DNA from: Bacteroidota bacterium | GTDB taxonomy: Bacteria; Bacteroidota; Bacteroidia; Cytophagales; Cyclobacteriaceae | DNA length: 64,000 nucleotides | NCBI GenBank assembly: GCA_023417785.1 | Contig: JAEZEH010000031.1 | Coordinates: 67,410 to 131,409 of the forward strand | Reading direction: 5' to 3' | Position numbers and translations under genes: made by a program | Part shown: positions 45,101 through 52,615 of the stretch, piece after piece | Layout: every line of letters starts with the position of its first letter | How positions within the stretch are numbered: position 1 is the stretch's first letter | The notes under the pieces: generated by a model | The model's input: the letters and a program-made list of their open reading frames with translations, nothing else | Database searches by the model: none | Told to the model about the DNA's origin: nothing

Positions 45101-45261
45101 GAGCAGAATTCGTCGAAAAGCTTAAGATAAAAATTGGTTGCGTCACGATTGAGATGGATTGACAGAAACTCCTTTATGTTGGTCCGTTCGTCTTCGGTAA
45201 TCCTTTCCCGCGCTACAATAGCAAATAGTTGTATAATTGCTTTAAGTAGTTCTTCACTCAT
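42175..45261 (-). CDS. ABCG-type ABC transporter (ATPase-permease fusion) with TerB-like N-terminus
   Basis: A 1028-residue half-transporter. Residues 1-145 are helical and resemble a TerB/DjlA-type domain (KLVLVVKIIELVHADNHISD, then FYIGQALKIP). The ABC domain (about 245-470) has Walker A GASGSGKST (282-290), signature ISGGQRKR (388-395), and Walker B ILFVDEPTSGLSS. A CPEC pair (494-497) follows. The ABC2-type membrane domain has helices between about 590 and 760 and a last one near 985-1010, separated by a large ~220-residue soluble insert. Similar ABCG-like fusions in Bacteroidota have no known substrate. Confidence 0.88.
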   Translation of the reverse strand: MSEELLKAIIQLFAIVARERITEDERTNIKEFLSIHLNRDATNFYLKLFDEFCSTHALNSPDLSTLDTDTQQFVDDWSNIMKIIRQVNQALTMQQKLVLVVKIIELVHADNHISDRQANLIFYIGQALKIPKNVVDTLQAYVLAQDIDELPGTNVLIIDEGSGEYDGPRIIEKDLTGMVAILRLPEAETYFIKYLGITTLYLNSILLKSRRIDVFPTGSTIRGDKMGPIYYSDVISRFLQGQSQTQISFSADHVFYHFRSGRAGVQNVNISEHGGKLIGLMGASGSGKSTLLNVLNGSEKPSSGRVQVNGIDIYEEPERIQGIIGYVPQDDLLMEDLTVFQNLYYAAKLCFGNYSEKQIVELTVRVLMVLGLSEIRDLKVGSPLQKTISGGQRKRLNIGLELLREPTILFVDEPTSGLSSRDSENIMDLLKELSLRGKMVFVVIHQPSSDIFKMFDTLIIMDVGGFQIYYGNPIEAVIYFREMINAANKSQGACPECGNINPEQIFSIIETKVVNEYGRLTNTRKVSPGQWYQYFKQRVRSPRIDHVKEPLPVTQEIPNWFEQFKVFITRDVLAKLANHQYLLINLLGAPVLAFFIAFMVKYYNTMEGDGTYTFYNNQNVPVYFFMSVVVALFFGLTMSAEEIFRDRKILKRERFLHLSRSSYLSSKTFVMFAFSAIQTFLFVVVGNSILEIPLTEMRYWLILFSASCFSNMLGLNISSAFNSAVTIYILIPLLVIPQLLLSGVVISFDKFNPTVGKPVGIPLAGDLMTSRWAFEAFMVTQFKDNPYEKKFYALDQVAAEAEYKRIYYIPELQSKLAFCLNHRSHWRNTRYEPLNYALGLLKREISNELRYVGEDKLDTDKLEPGKFDSLAFEDTNLFLTSLKTYYTRKMQRAVEEKESMIAGMTDTEPKLEQYETLWSSYVNKAVSDAVRNISTPERIVEYQGTLIQKIYPIYILEHKPRHPLDYSASLYQPTKHFMGAQIDTFVFNILVIWFMTLTLFVTLYFNLLRIFLRLFGNNRRYRRRENLK

Positions 45262-45335
45262 GGAGTTTTCTTATACTGCATCCAAAATAAGCATTTAAAT
45301 AAACCTTATTGTGCCGGAATAGAAATGAATTAAAG

Positions 45336-45367
45336 AAAAAAAGAGCGGCAAAACCGCTCTTTTTTTT
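45336..45367. terminator. Bidirectional terminator
   Basis: A perfect stem AAAAAAAGAGCGG (45336-45348) / CCGCTCTTTTTTT (from 45354) with a CAAAA loop. Runs of T follow on both strands. It lies 20 bp downstream of the Prc-type protease stop and would end that minus-strand transcript before the ABC transporter gene. Confidence 0.92.
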
Positions 45368-45386
45368 AATCAGGAGTTTAATTCTG

Positions 45387-47453
45387 TTAACCAATGGTAC
45401 TGATGAGATCAGAGAGGATAAATAAACCCTCACGCAAATATTCGTCATCAACTTCCTGAAGGTCACTGCTCGCTGTGATCTTTTCCTTGTCGACAATCTG
45501 CGTTTCAAGGGGCTGCTTTTCCCGTTTAAGTTCAGCTTCCTCAATCTCTTTCTTACGTACAGCCTCATTGAGGCTCACACGGGTTTCGGCAAAGCTCCTC
45601 TTTAAATCCTCTAATTCTGTCTGGAGTTTTTTCAGGGAAGCATCCGTTCTGAGGCGATTTTGATAGTTCTTCGACAATTCGGCGACAATGCGATCATTGA
45701 TTAAAGGTGTTTTCTGATACAACGTCCCTTTGATTTCATCCCAGGGCAGCGCATTTGGATTTGAACTCTCGCCAAACTGGTCGGGAGCAAGAGCCGTCGG
45801 GAGCTTGATGTCCGGAACCACGCCGCGATTTTGTGTGCTGCTTCCGGTTACACGGTAGAATTTTTGAAACGTCAGCTTGAGATCTCCGACCGGTTCTTTT
45901 TCATTCAGGAAACGGTTCAGGTGAATAACCGTCTGAACGGTTCCCTTTCCGTAAGTCGACTCACCAACAACAACACCCCTCTTGTAATCCTGAATTGCTC
46001 CGGCAAAAATTTCAGATGCTGATGCACTGAAACGATTTGTCATGACGATGAGCGGCCCGTTGTAGAGAATGGAAGGATTTTCATCCAGCCCTACTTCAAC
46101 TTTATTACCGGAGTTTCTCACCTGAACAACCGGACCATTCTTGATAAAAAGGCCGGTAAGGTCTATGGCCTCGGTGAGTGATCCACCGCCATTGTTCCTA
46201 AGATCCAACACCAGTCCGTCGATCTTTTCAGCCTGCAGTTCTTTGATCAGCTTTTGAACATCACGTGTTGTACTGGTGTAGTTCGGATTTCCTTTTTGAT
46301 ATTCATCGAAATCCATGTAGAAACTCGGAAGGGTGATCACACCCATCTTCATACTCTTGCCATTTTTCTGATAGTCAATGACCGTTTTTTGCGCCCGTTG
46401 ATCCTCCAGGTTGATTTTGTCACGAACCAGTTTAATAATCTTGGCAGGACCGTTTACGCCGGTTTCCACCGGAAGAATAGATAGCCTTACCGTTGTTCCT
46501 TTGGGACCTTTTATAAGTTTGACTACCTCGTCTATCCGCCAACCAACAACGTCAACCATTTCGCCATCATCACCCTGGCCTACAGCCACAATACGGTCGT
46601 TGGGTAAAAGCTTCTTGCTTTTGTCGGCCGGGCCTCCCGCAATGATCTCGGCGACTTTGGTATAGTCATTCTCGGTTTGCAGCCTTGCTCCGATTCCCTC
46701 CAGTGAAAGACTCATGTTCTGTTTGAACAAATCTGCAGCGCGTGGTGAGAAATAATTCGTGTGGGGATCATATGCTTCGGTAACCGTATTCATATAAACC
46801 CCGAAAACATCTTCAGTATTGAATTGCCTTACGGATTTGGCAAAGCGTTCATACCGTTCGCGGAGGGTCTTGCTGATCTCCTCCTGTGTTTTCCCGGTAA
46901 GCCTGAGACTAAGCGCCTGGCTCTTGATTAACTTGCGCCATATCTCATTGAGTTCAGCGTCATCGTTACACCACCCTTCCTTATCACGGTCGGTTTCATA
47001 GAACTCATTGAGAGAATAATCGAATTCTTTATCAATCAGGTTTTCCATCACATACTTCATCCTCGTTTCGAAACGATCGCGGAAAACGCTATAGATCTCA
47101 TAAGCCACCTTGACGTCTTCATCGCGGGTGTAATCGTCGATCTTGTTCCGGTGTTTCTCAAATGAAGCGATGTCTTTTTTTGTAAAATATGTCTTATTGT
47201 TATCGAGGTTCTTTACGTACTCGTCGAGTATCACCGACGAAAGCGAGTCGTTAAGTTTGATCTTGCGATAGTGGTTGTTATCTAGAATGTAGGCAATAAT
47301 CTTTGCTTCCTTGCCATAGACAGCCTTTGGTTCCAAACGCGATGTATCGGCCGGACTAGTAGCGGCGACAAGCGTTGTGGCGTGGATGGCTATGAAGAAA
47401 AGACTCGCAAACAGGTTTTTCATTTTCATCATCATAATAAAAAAGTGATTCAT
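45387..47453 (-). CDS. prc: Carboxy-terminal processing protease (S41, Prc/Tsp type)
   Basis: A 688-residue periplasmic protease of the long Prc/Tsp type. A signal peptide (cut near residue 31) is followed by the family's helical N-terminal domain to about 235. A PDZ domain (about 245-335, SLEGIGARLQTEN...GPADKSKKLLPNDRIVAVG) comes next. The S41 core has the catalytic Ser478 in FSASASEIF and Lys503 in STYGKGTVQ. A C-terminal DUF3340-like coiled region follows. Such enzymes trim misfolded or C-terminally tagged envelope proteins. Several ATGs lie close together; starts at residue 7-11 (47435-47423) are also possible. Confidence 0.94.
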   Translation of the reverse strand: MNHFFIMMMKMKNLFASLFFIAIHATTLVAATSPADTSRLEPKAVYGKEAKIIAYILDNNHYRKIKLNDSLSSVILDEYVKNLDNNKTYFTKKDIASFEKHRNKIDDYTRDEDVKVAYEIYSVFRDRFETRMKYVMENLIDKEFDYSLNEFYETDRDKEGWCNDDAELNEIWRKLIKSQALSLRLTGKTQEEISKTLRERYERFAKSVRQFNTEDVFGVYMNTVTEAYDPHTNYFSPRAADLFKQNMSLSLEGIGARLQTENDYTKVAEIIAGGPADKSKKLLPNDRIVAVGQGDDGEMVDVVGWRIDEVVKLIKGPKGTTVRLSILPVETGVNGPAKIIKLVRDKINLEDQRAQKTVIDYQKNGKSMKMGVITLPSFYMDFDEYQKGNPNYTSTTRDVQKLIKELQAEKIDGLVLDLRNNGGGSLTEAIDLTGLFIKNGPVVQVRNSGNKVEVGLDENPSILYNGPLIVMTNRFSASASEIFAGAIQDYKRGVVVGESTYGKGTVQTVIHLNRFLNEKEPVGDLKLTFQKFYRVTGSSTQNRGVVPDIKLPTALAPDQFGESSNPNALPWDEIKGTLYQKTPLINDRIVAELSKNYQNRLRTDASLKKLQTELEDLKRSFAETRVSLNEAVRKKEIEEAELKREKQPLETQIVDKEKITASSDLQEVDDEYLREGLFILSDLISTIG

Positions 47454-47573
47454 GGAGCATAAGGCAAACTACATGCCTTAAGTTCAAACGTAAAAAGTAA
47501 TGAATTTGATCCTCCGAAAGAAAGGATTCCTGACCATTTATATCAAATAACCGATGAACAGCTGCGACCAGGC

Positions 47574-48470
47574 CTATTTTTCGGAGTCATATCCCTCCAG
47601 GAAACGCATAGTCTGATCCAGATTCTGGAATTCGTAGAATTTCTTCCCGGATACAGCTGAATGGATTTCGACCCGGATAAGGTCGATCGTATTGTTTTTG
47701 CGCACGGTATGCGGTTTCTTTAAATCGTTCCGGTAATCGGCGGCCTCTTTGGTAGAAATATTGAAGGCGGTAGCCCGAACAGCCTTACAGTACTGGCACT
47801 GATAGTGTTTAACCAACTCTCCGGGAGTGTCCGATCCTGGTTGGCGGGTTATCTCTTCGCGAACAACACGCATTGTGAAAAACCCACATGAATTACACTG
47901 CAACGCTTCGAGGTGGCCCGCATACTTCTCAATCTTGACCTCTCCTGATTTTTCGTCCATCCATACGTCGTAGTCTATCGAAAACACGTTTTCCTCGGCT
48001 TTCATGCCTTCCTGGAGGTGAACGTCTTCCTCATCTTCGCTCAGCAGCCGCATTTCATTTCCGGCGCTGCTCATCCGTGGGGTGAAGCGCCACTTCCTGA
48101 GTTTGCGGTTTAGAACGGTCGGGTAGTAATATTCCAGCACCAGATACGCCACGTAAACCACCAGTGTGCCTCCTGCGACGGAAATGAAAAGCCGGATGAA
48201 GAACCACAGCCCCATATCAAGGTCTTCGCCCATACCGTACAGGTTAATGGCCATCATGACCGCCAGCCCGAAGCAAAGAAAAACGATCCGGTAATGTTTG
48301 ATTTCCCTGGCGCTGATGTAGTCGTACCTGGTCTTGTAATCCCGGATTGAAGCCACTCTGACGTGATGAATGATATATAACGCAACCCCGGCAAGCAACA
48401 TCACAAATGCACCGATGATCATTGCCTGAGTCCAGGTTTGAAGGAACGGATTACTTACAGCTTCTTCCAT
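47574..48470 (-). CDS. Membrane protein with zinc-ribbon-like domain, unknown function
   Basis: A 298-residue protein with three predicted membrane helices (about 15-37, 61-80, 90-112). A cytoplasmic part follows with two Cys pairs, CNSCG near residue 190 and CQYCK near 220, spaced as in zinc ribbons. Between them lies an acidic linker (SEDEEDVHLQEGMKAEEN). The C-terminal ~50 residues contain a YEFQNLDQTMRFLEG segment. No family was recognised. It stands alone between the protease and the small-gene pair. Confidence 0.7.
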   Translation of the reverse strand: MEEAVSNPFLQTWTQAMIIGAFVMLLAGVALYIIHHVRVASIRDYKTRYDYISAREIKHYRIVFLCFGLAVMMAINLYGMGEDLDMGLWFFIRLFISVAGGTLVVYVAYLVLEYYYPTVLNRKLRKWRFTPRMSSAGNEMRLLSEDEEDVHLQEGMKAEENVFSIDYDVWMDEKSGEVKIEKYAGHLEALQCNSCGFFTMRVVREEITRQPGSDTPGELVKHYQCQYCKAVRATAFNISTKEAADYRNDLKKPHTVRKNNTIDLIRVEIHSAVSGKKFYEFQNLDQTMRFLEGYDSEK

Positions 48471-48649
48471 AAATTAACGGAGTTATTACGTCTAAATATA
48501 AGAACGTGACGCATAACTACGGTATTGTAGCTTACGAATATATGACGCCGGGCTTCGAATTGGAAGATAATTGCATCTGAAAAGCGTAACGATTCTGTGC
48601 ATTATTGCACCGATCATCAGTTGTTCGGTTATAGTATTTTCACTATACT

Positions 48650-48665
48650 TGTGTATAAATACACA
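48650..48665. promoter_or_regulatory. 16-bp palindrome before the small-gene pair
   Basis: Palindrome TGTGTAT-AA-ATACACA with perfect 7-bp arms, 6 bp before the ATG at 48671. It overlaps the position expected for the transcription start and could be an operator for an unknown regulator. Confidence 0.5.
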
Positions 48666-48670
48666 GGCAT

Positions 48671-48919
48671 ATGGGTAAAAAGGCAAGACCTTCCGTGGAA
48701 GCCGAGCTCAGGCAATTCACCTCCCAGAATTTCGTGCAGCCCTCTGAGTGTCGGAACCTGGATCAGATTCGCTTTTATATCAGCGAGTTATGCACAAAAA
48801 TCCAGGATCTTGAGCGTACGGGGCACTACGTTCCGGTGTGGGTTTATAAGCTACTGTCGCAATATAATGCCCGCCAGAACGCGCTGATCCTTTCGGATTT
48901 CAGGAGTAATTACCGGTAA
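48671..48919 (+). CDS. Small hypothetical protein
   Basis: An 82-residue protein beginning MGKKARPSVEAELRQFTSQN. It is helical and has two cysteines, with a LDQIRFYISELCTKIQDLER amphipathic segment. No family was recognised. Stop codon and the next ATG are separated by one base (TAAGATG), so the pair is translationally coupled. Support comes from that arrangement and from the upstream palindrome; it may still be unconserved. Confidence 0.5.
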   Translation: MGKKARPSVEAELRQFTSQNFVQPSECRNLDQIRFYISELCTKIQDLERTGHYVPVWVYKLLSQYNARQNALILSDFRSNYR

Positions 48920-48920
48920 G

Positions 48921-49148
48921 ATGCGTTACGTCCCCTCCCCCATCCCATTGCATTTTAGCTACATCTACAGTGCCACGGCAAACGCCTCGGGCAGGATGCA
49001 GTATCACCGTATCAAACCGGGCCATAGCAAGGTTCGAATCAGCCGGACCGATTTCATCAAAGCTTACAATGAGTCTCAGATAATTGCCATCAATCCGCTG
49101 CAGCAGCGTGGGCAAGACAGCGTATTCCAGTTCGAGTTCTACGTCTGA
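48921..49148 (+). CDS. Small hypothetical protein, coupled to the preceding gene
   Basis: A 75-residue, beta-leaning protein (LHFSYIYSATANASGRMQYH; SKVRISRTDFIKAYN; FQFEFYV). It starts one base after the preceding stop and overlaps the end of the convergent MazG-like gene by 10 bp. No family was recognised. Confidence 0.5.
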   Translation: MRYVPSPIPLHFSYIYSATANASGRMQYHRIKPGHSKVRISRTDFIKAYNESQIIAINPLQQRGQDSVFQFEFYV

Positions 49149-49615
49149 CGATTAACGATCTTGTCCAGATCCGCGGGACTATAATTCACCGATTTGATCG
49201 TTTTATGGTCGGCCGTGCGATAGACGAGCCACTTTCCGTCGGCCTCCTGGTAATGACACGCAGTGCCATCCTTCTGCCTGTAGAATTCCACTGTTTGCCG
49301 GGCTTCTTCTTCGGTTGCGCAGGCTTTGCTCATATTCGATCGTTGAACCTCTTCAAAAAGCTCGGCGAACTTTTCTCCGAGACCAAACTCAAGGATCGCA
49401 CCTGACAGGACGTACTGCAAATCGCATAATGCATCGGCCACGCCTACGATATCTTTCTCGAGGATGGAAACCTCAAGTTCTTTAAGTTCCTCCGCCAGCA
49501 GGGCTACCCGCAACTGGCAACGGTTTGGGGCGGGGATGCCGGGAGCCACAGGTATCGGGTGTTTGAAAGTCCGGTGGAATTCCGCCACAAGGTTTAATGC
49601 ATCGGGTTGTCTCAT
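49139..49615 (-). CDS. MazG-like nucleoside triphosphate pyrophosphohydrolase
   Basis: A 158-residue all-alpha NTP pyrophosphohydrolase of the MazG/PRA-PH-like superfamily. The metal-binding motif EELKELEVSILEKDIVGVADALCDLQYVLSG-type spread over residues 42-73 has EExxE and ExxxD residues as in Cof-like/dUTPase-like members. It begins MRQPDALNLVAEFHRTF. It probably hydrolyses non-canonical or cellular NTPs, acting as housecleaning. It ends overlapping the small plus-strand gene by 10 bp. Confidence 0.85.
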   Translation of the reverse strand: MRQPDALNLVAEFHRTFKHPIPVAPGIPAPNRCQLRVALLAEELKELEVSILEKDIVGVADALCDLQYVLSGAILEFGLGEKFAELFEEVQRSNMSKACATEEEARQTVEFYRQKDGTACHYQEADGKWLVYRTADHKTIKSVNYSPADLDKIVNRQT

Positions 49616-49756
49616 AAAATCAGATGGTTTAACACATTTTTAACAAGAAACCCCAACTACGATGAAAATCAGCAGTTTAAAGGGTTTTGGGGATCAAAAG
49701 TACGCTAAATCAGCCGTTCCCTATCAAGCCACATCTTCACATTTCAAAAATTATTG

Positions 49757-49764
49757 TATTTTTG
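49757..49764 (+). promoter_or_regulatory. Bacteroidota -7 promoter box before 49771
   Basis: TATTTTTG matches the TAnnTTTG consensus, 6 bp before the ATG at 49771. Such short or missing leaders are common for this promoter type. No clear -33 TTG box was found at the expected spacing. Confidence 0.55.
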
Positions 49765-49770
49765 CACTCC

Positions 49771-50136
49771 ATGAAAGTCTACCGACTTCGTCTTGTTAAG
49801 ATCTTGTTCATCACCGTGTGGTGTACAACGTTGCTACACATGATTTTCTTTATGGCTGAAGTGGCCATATTCAAACTGGAAAAGAACAAGGCCTTAGTTG
49901 AGAACGCCAAGAAACTATTGGCCTGCATCTCGGTGGAAGAAGAACCTGACGCGCACGGTGAATCAAACGAAGGTCGTTCTGTCGCAAAAGCCCTGGATTT
50001 TCTAGATGACGATTTTCTTCACAACCTCAACGAAAACCGTAGCGTAACCACCCGTTATAAGTTCCTCGTTCACGAGGAACGAATACGAAGCGGTCACATT
50101 GAGACCTATTCGCCACCCCCCGACTCCCGTTCTTAA
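49771..50136 (+). CDS. Hypothetical protein with one membrane helix
   Basis: A 121-residue protein starting MKVYRLRLVKIL (ATG 49771, right after a TAnnTTTG box; the upstream frame is not protein-like). It has one membrane segment (LFITVWCTTLLHMIFFMAEV) and a hydrophilic C-terminal half (DDDFLHNLNENRSVTTRYKF). Not recognised. It precedes the carbonic anhydrase operon by 134 bp. Confidence 0.6.
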   Translation: MKVYRLRLVKILFITVWCTTLLHMIFFMAEVAIFKLEKNKALVENAKKLLACISVEEEPDAHGESNEGRSVAKALDFLDDDFLHNLNENRSVTTRYKFLVHEERIRSGHIETYSPPPDSRS

Positions 50137-50190
50137 TTCTTTCCCCCGCTCTGGAGGGAACTCTCCTTATTTTTTATTGAAAAGATCCTT

Positions 50191-50232
50191 AAAATGAAGC
50201 TATCGGTTGAACCGATCCGACTACTTCATTTT
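50191..50232 (+). promoter_or_regulatory. Nested inverted repeats upstream of carbonic anhydrase
   Basis: Outer perfect arms AAAATGAAG (50191-50199) and CTTCATTTT (50224-50232) enclose an inner 15-bp palindrome ATCGGTT-G-AACCGAT (50202-50216). It ends 39 bp before the carbonic anhydrase start. It could form a leader hairpin or bind a regulator. Confidence 0.55.
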
Positions 50233-50270
50233 AACATTGTCAACATTTTAAAACTTATACTGCTATTACT

Positions 50271-50918
50271 ATGGACATGTATCATTCATTACTGGCTGGA
50301 AACAGGGCCTGGGTCAAAGAGAAGAACGAGGCCGATCCTGGTTTTTTCGAACGTCTATCCAAAGGTCAGAGCCCACAGGTTCTATGGATCGGATGCTCGG
50401 ATAGCCGGGTCCCGGCCAACGAAATTACCGGAACACAGCCCGGGGATATCTTTGTGCACCGGAACATTGCAAACGTTGTGGTACACAGCGATATGAATCT
50501 CCTTAGCGTATTGGATTATGCCGTTAATGTGTTGAAGGTTCGGCATATTATCGTGTGCGGACATTATGGGTGCGGTGGAGTTAAAGCAGCTCTGAGCAAT
50601 GGCCAGAATGGAATTGTGGATAACTGGCTCCGCCACATCAAAGACGTTTACCGATTGCACGCTCCTGAACTTGAAGCCATCGAAGACGAAGGGGCCAGGT
50701 TTGACCGACTGGTGGAGCTTAATGTAATCGAACACGTGTTCGACCTCAGTAAAACATCAATAGTCCAGAACGCATGGCAAAGCAGAAATCAACCAATGGT
50801 TCATGGCTGGGTTTATGACTTAAAGACCGGAATCATAAAAGATCTCAACGTGAGCTTTTCGAGCAAGGCGAAACTGCCTTCCATATATCAAATTGACAGT
50901 CCGGTAGTGGCGAATTAA
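50271..50918 (+). CDS. Beta-class carbonic anhydrase
   Basis: A 215-residue enzyme that interconverts CO2 and bicarbonate. Zinc ligands and the catalytic dyad are all there: Cys42, Asp44 and Arg46 in GCSDSRVP, His98 and Cys101 in CGHYGCGGV. IFVHRNIANVV and NVIEHVFDLSKTSIVQNAW are clade-typical. It is cytoplasmic. It lies 24 bp before the SulP transporter gene on the same strand; the pairing suggests a joint role in CO2/bicarbonate balance or pH. Confidence 0.97.
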   Translation: MDMYHSLLAGNRAWVKEKNEADPGFFERLSKGQSPQVLWIGCSDSRVPANEITGTQPGDIFVHRNIANVVVHSDMNLLSVLDYAVNVLKVRHIIVCGHYGCGGVKAALSNGQNGIVDNWLRHIKDVYRLHAPELEAIEDEGARFDRLVELNVIEHVFDLSKTSIVQNAWQSRNQPMVHGWVYDLKTGIIKDLNVSFSSKAKLPSIYQIDSPVVAN

Positions 50919-50942
50919 TCAGAGGGGAACAGACTAATATTT

Positions 50943-52517
50943 ATGCTTCACAAAGAAAATCATACTAAAAATTTCAAAAATGACCTGTCCGCCAGTGTAG
51001 TCGTATTCTTAGTGGCATTACCACTTTGTCTTGGTATAGGCCTTGCGTCGACCGGCAGACCTGACTTAATTTTTTCCGGAATCATCGCCGGAATCATCGG
51101 GGGAATTGTGGTTGGCGGATTGAGTGGTTCTTCGCTTGGTGTGGCCGGTCCGGCAGCCGGTTTGGTTGTCATTGTACTCGCCGCGCTTGATACGCTTGGA
51201 AGCTTTGAAGCATTTCTGGTCGCCGTCTTTCTTGCCGGAATTATCCAGGTGATCGCCGGCTTTTTGAAAGCAGGTATCATCGGATATTACTTTCCGTCGT
51301 CTGTGATTAAAGGAATGCTTGCGGCTATCGGGCTTACGCTTATCCTTAAAGAGATTCCGCATGCGCTCGGATACGACAAGGACTTTATGGGCGACATGGC
51401 TCTTCAGCAAGCTGATGGTCACAATACGTTCACCGAACTTTACCATGCATTCGTTTATCACCACACGGGTGCAGTGATTATCAGTGTGATTTCTATTGCC
51501 ATGCTGATTATGCTCGAGAGGCCGGGCATGAAAAAATTCGCAGTATTGAAGTTTCTTCCGGGAGCGCTATTCGTGGTAGTCACGGGAATACTGCTCAACC
51601 TTCTGTTCATGTCGGTGAAACCGGAGTGGGCGCTGTCAGGTGAGCACCTGGTTCAGTTGCCTGTTGCTTCCAATGCAAATGAGTTCTTCAGTTTTTTCCG
51701 CACGCCGGACTTTAGCGCATTTTCCAATCCCGATGTGTATGTAATCGCACTAACACTGGCCATGGTGGCAAGTCTTGAAACATTGCTATCCGTTGAGGCG
51801 ACCGATAAGCTTGATCCGTTCAAACGGGTAACGCCGACGAATCGGGAACTCAAGGCGCAGGGCGTAGGCAATATGATCTCAGGTTTGATTGGGGGTCTCC
51901 CGATTACACAGGTGATCGTAAGAAGCTCGGCCAACGTTAGCGCGGGTGGCAAGACGAAGACGTCGACCATGCTGCATGGGGCTATCCTTCTGATATCGGT
52001 CATTGTGATTCCCAGGTATCTGAACTTTATCCCACTGGCGACGCTCGCGGCAATTCTTCTGCTTGTCGGATACAAGCTTTCGAAGATCGCGTTGTACAAG
52101 ACAATGTATAAGCTGGGATGGGATCAGTTCATACCTTTTTTGGTTACGGTGGTTGCGATCCTTGCTACGGACTTGCTAAAAGGAATCGGGATCGGTATGG
52201 CTATTGCCATCTTCTTCATCCTGAGAAAGAATTACAAGCATGCTTACTTCTATAAAAAAGAATCGATGCAGGACCGCGAAGTAATTACGCTCAGGCTTTC
52301 TGAAGAGGTGACGTTCCTGAACAAGGCCAGCATCCAATTGAGCCTTGACGAGCTCCCTGACAACTCAAAAGTGGTAATCGACGGCTCGCATTCAGTTGCA
52401 ATCGATTATGACGTGCTCGAAATCATCGAGGATTTCAAAAAACATACGGCGCCGAACAGGAACATAGAGTTCCAGACGCTGGGCCTGCGTGATGTGCAGG
52501 TCAACGGAACCCACTAG
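50943..52517 (+). CDS. SulP-family anion transporter (bicarbonate/sulfate)
   Basis: A 524-residue inner-membrane transporter of the SulP family. The N-terminus FKNDLSASVVVFLVALPLCLGIGLASTGRP-type signature is present (split here as FKNDLSASVVVFLVALPLCL and GIGLASTGRPDL). GLSGSSLGVAGPAAGLVVIV and GNMISGLIGGLPITQVIVRS follow, with about 12 helices. The C-terminal ~85 residues are a STAS-like domain. Next to carbonic anhydrase it may carry bicarbonate, as in BicA-like systems (inference). A strong terminator follows. Confidence 0.92.
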   Translation: MLHKENHTKNFKNDLSASVVVFLVALPLCLGIGLASTGRPDLIFSGIIAGIIGGIVVGGLSGSSLGVAGPAAGLVVIVLAALDTLGSFEAFLVAVFLAGIIQVIAGFLKAGIIGYYFPSSVIKGMLAAIGLTLILKEIPHALGYDKDFMGDMALQQADGHNTFTELYHAFVYHHTGAVIISVISIAMLIMLERPGMKKFAVLKFLPGALFVVVTGILLNLLFMSVKPEWALSGEHLVQLPVASNANEFFSFFRTPDFSAFSNPDVYVIALTLAMVASLETLLSVEATDKLDPFKRVTPTNRELKAQGVGNMISGLIGGLPITQVIVRSSANVSAGGKTKTSTMLHGAILLISVIVIPRYLNFIPLATLAAILLLVGYKLSKIALYKTMYKLGWDQFIPFLVTVVAILATDLLKGIGIGMAIAIFFILRKNYKHAYFYKKESMQDREVITLRLSEEVTFLNKASIQLSLDELPDNSKVVIDGSHSVAIDYDVLEIIEDFKKHTAPNRNIEFQTLGLRDVQVNGTH

Positions 52518-52518
52518 G

Positions 52519-52547
52519 AAAAAAGGGTGCCCTCCGGCACCCTTTTT
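52519..52547 (+). terminator. Intrinsic terminator of the carbonic anhydrase-SulP operon
   Basis: Perfect stem AAAGGGTGCC / GGCACCCTTT with a CTCC loop and trailing T residues, directly after the SulP stop codon at 52517. Confidence 0.92.
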
Positions 52548-52565
52548 CATTTAAAAAACTTTGCT

Positions 52566-52599
52566 GACTGCCCTGCACAGGGCAAGTTTTCTATATTTG
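52566..52599 (+). promoter_or_regulatory. tyrS promoter with inverted repeat
   Basis: The -7 box TATATTTG (52592-52599) fits TAnnTTTG, 17 bp before the tyrS ATG. Just upstream an inverted repeat GCCCTG-CA-CAGGGC (52570-52583) covers the spacer where a -33 element would lie. It may be an operator or part of an upstream transcript's end. Confidence 0.5.
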
Positions 52600-52615
52600 G
52601 CCCAAAATCGGGTCT

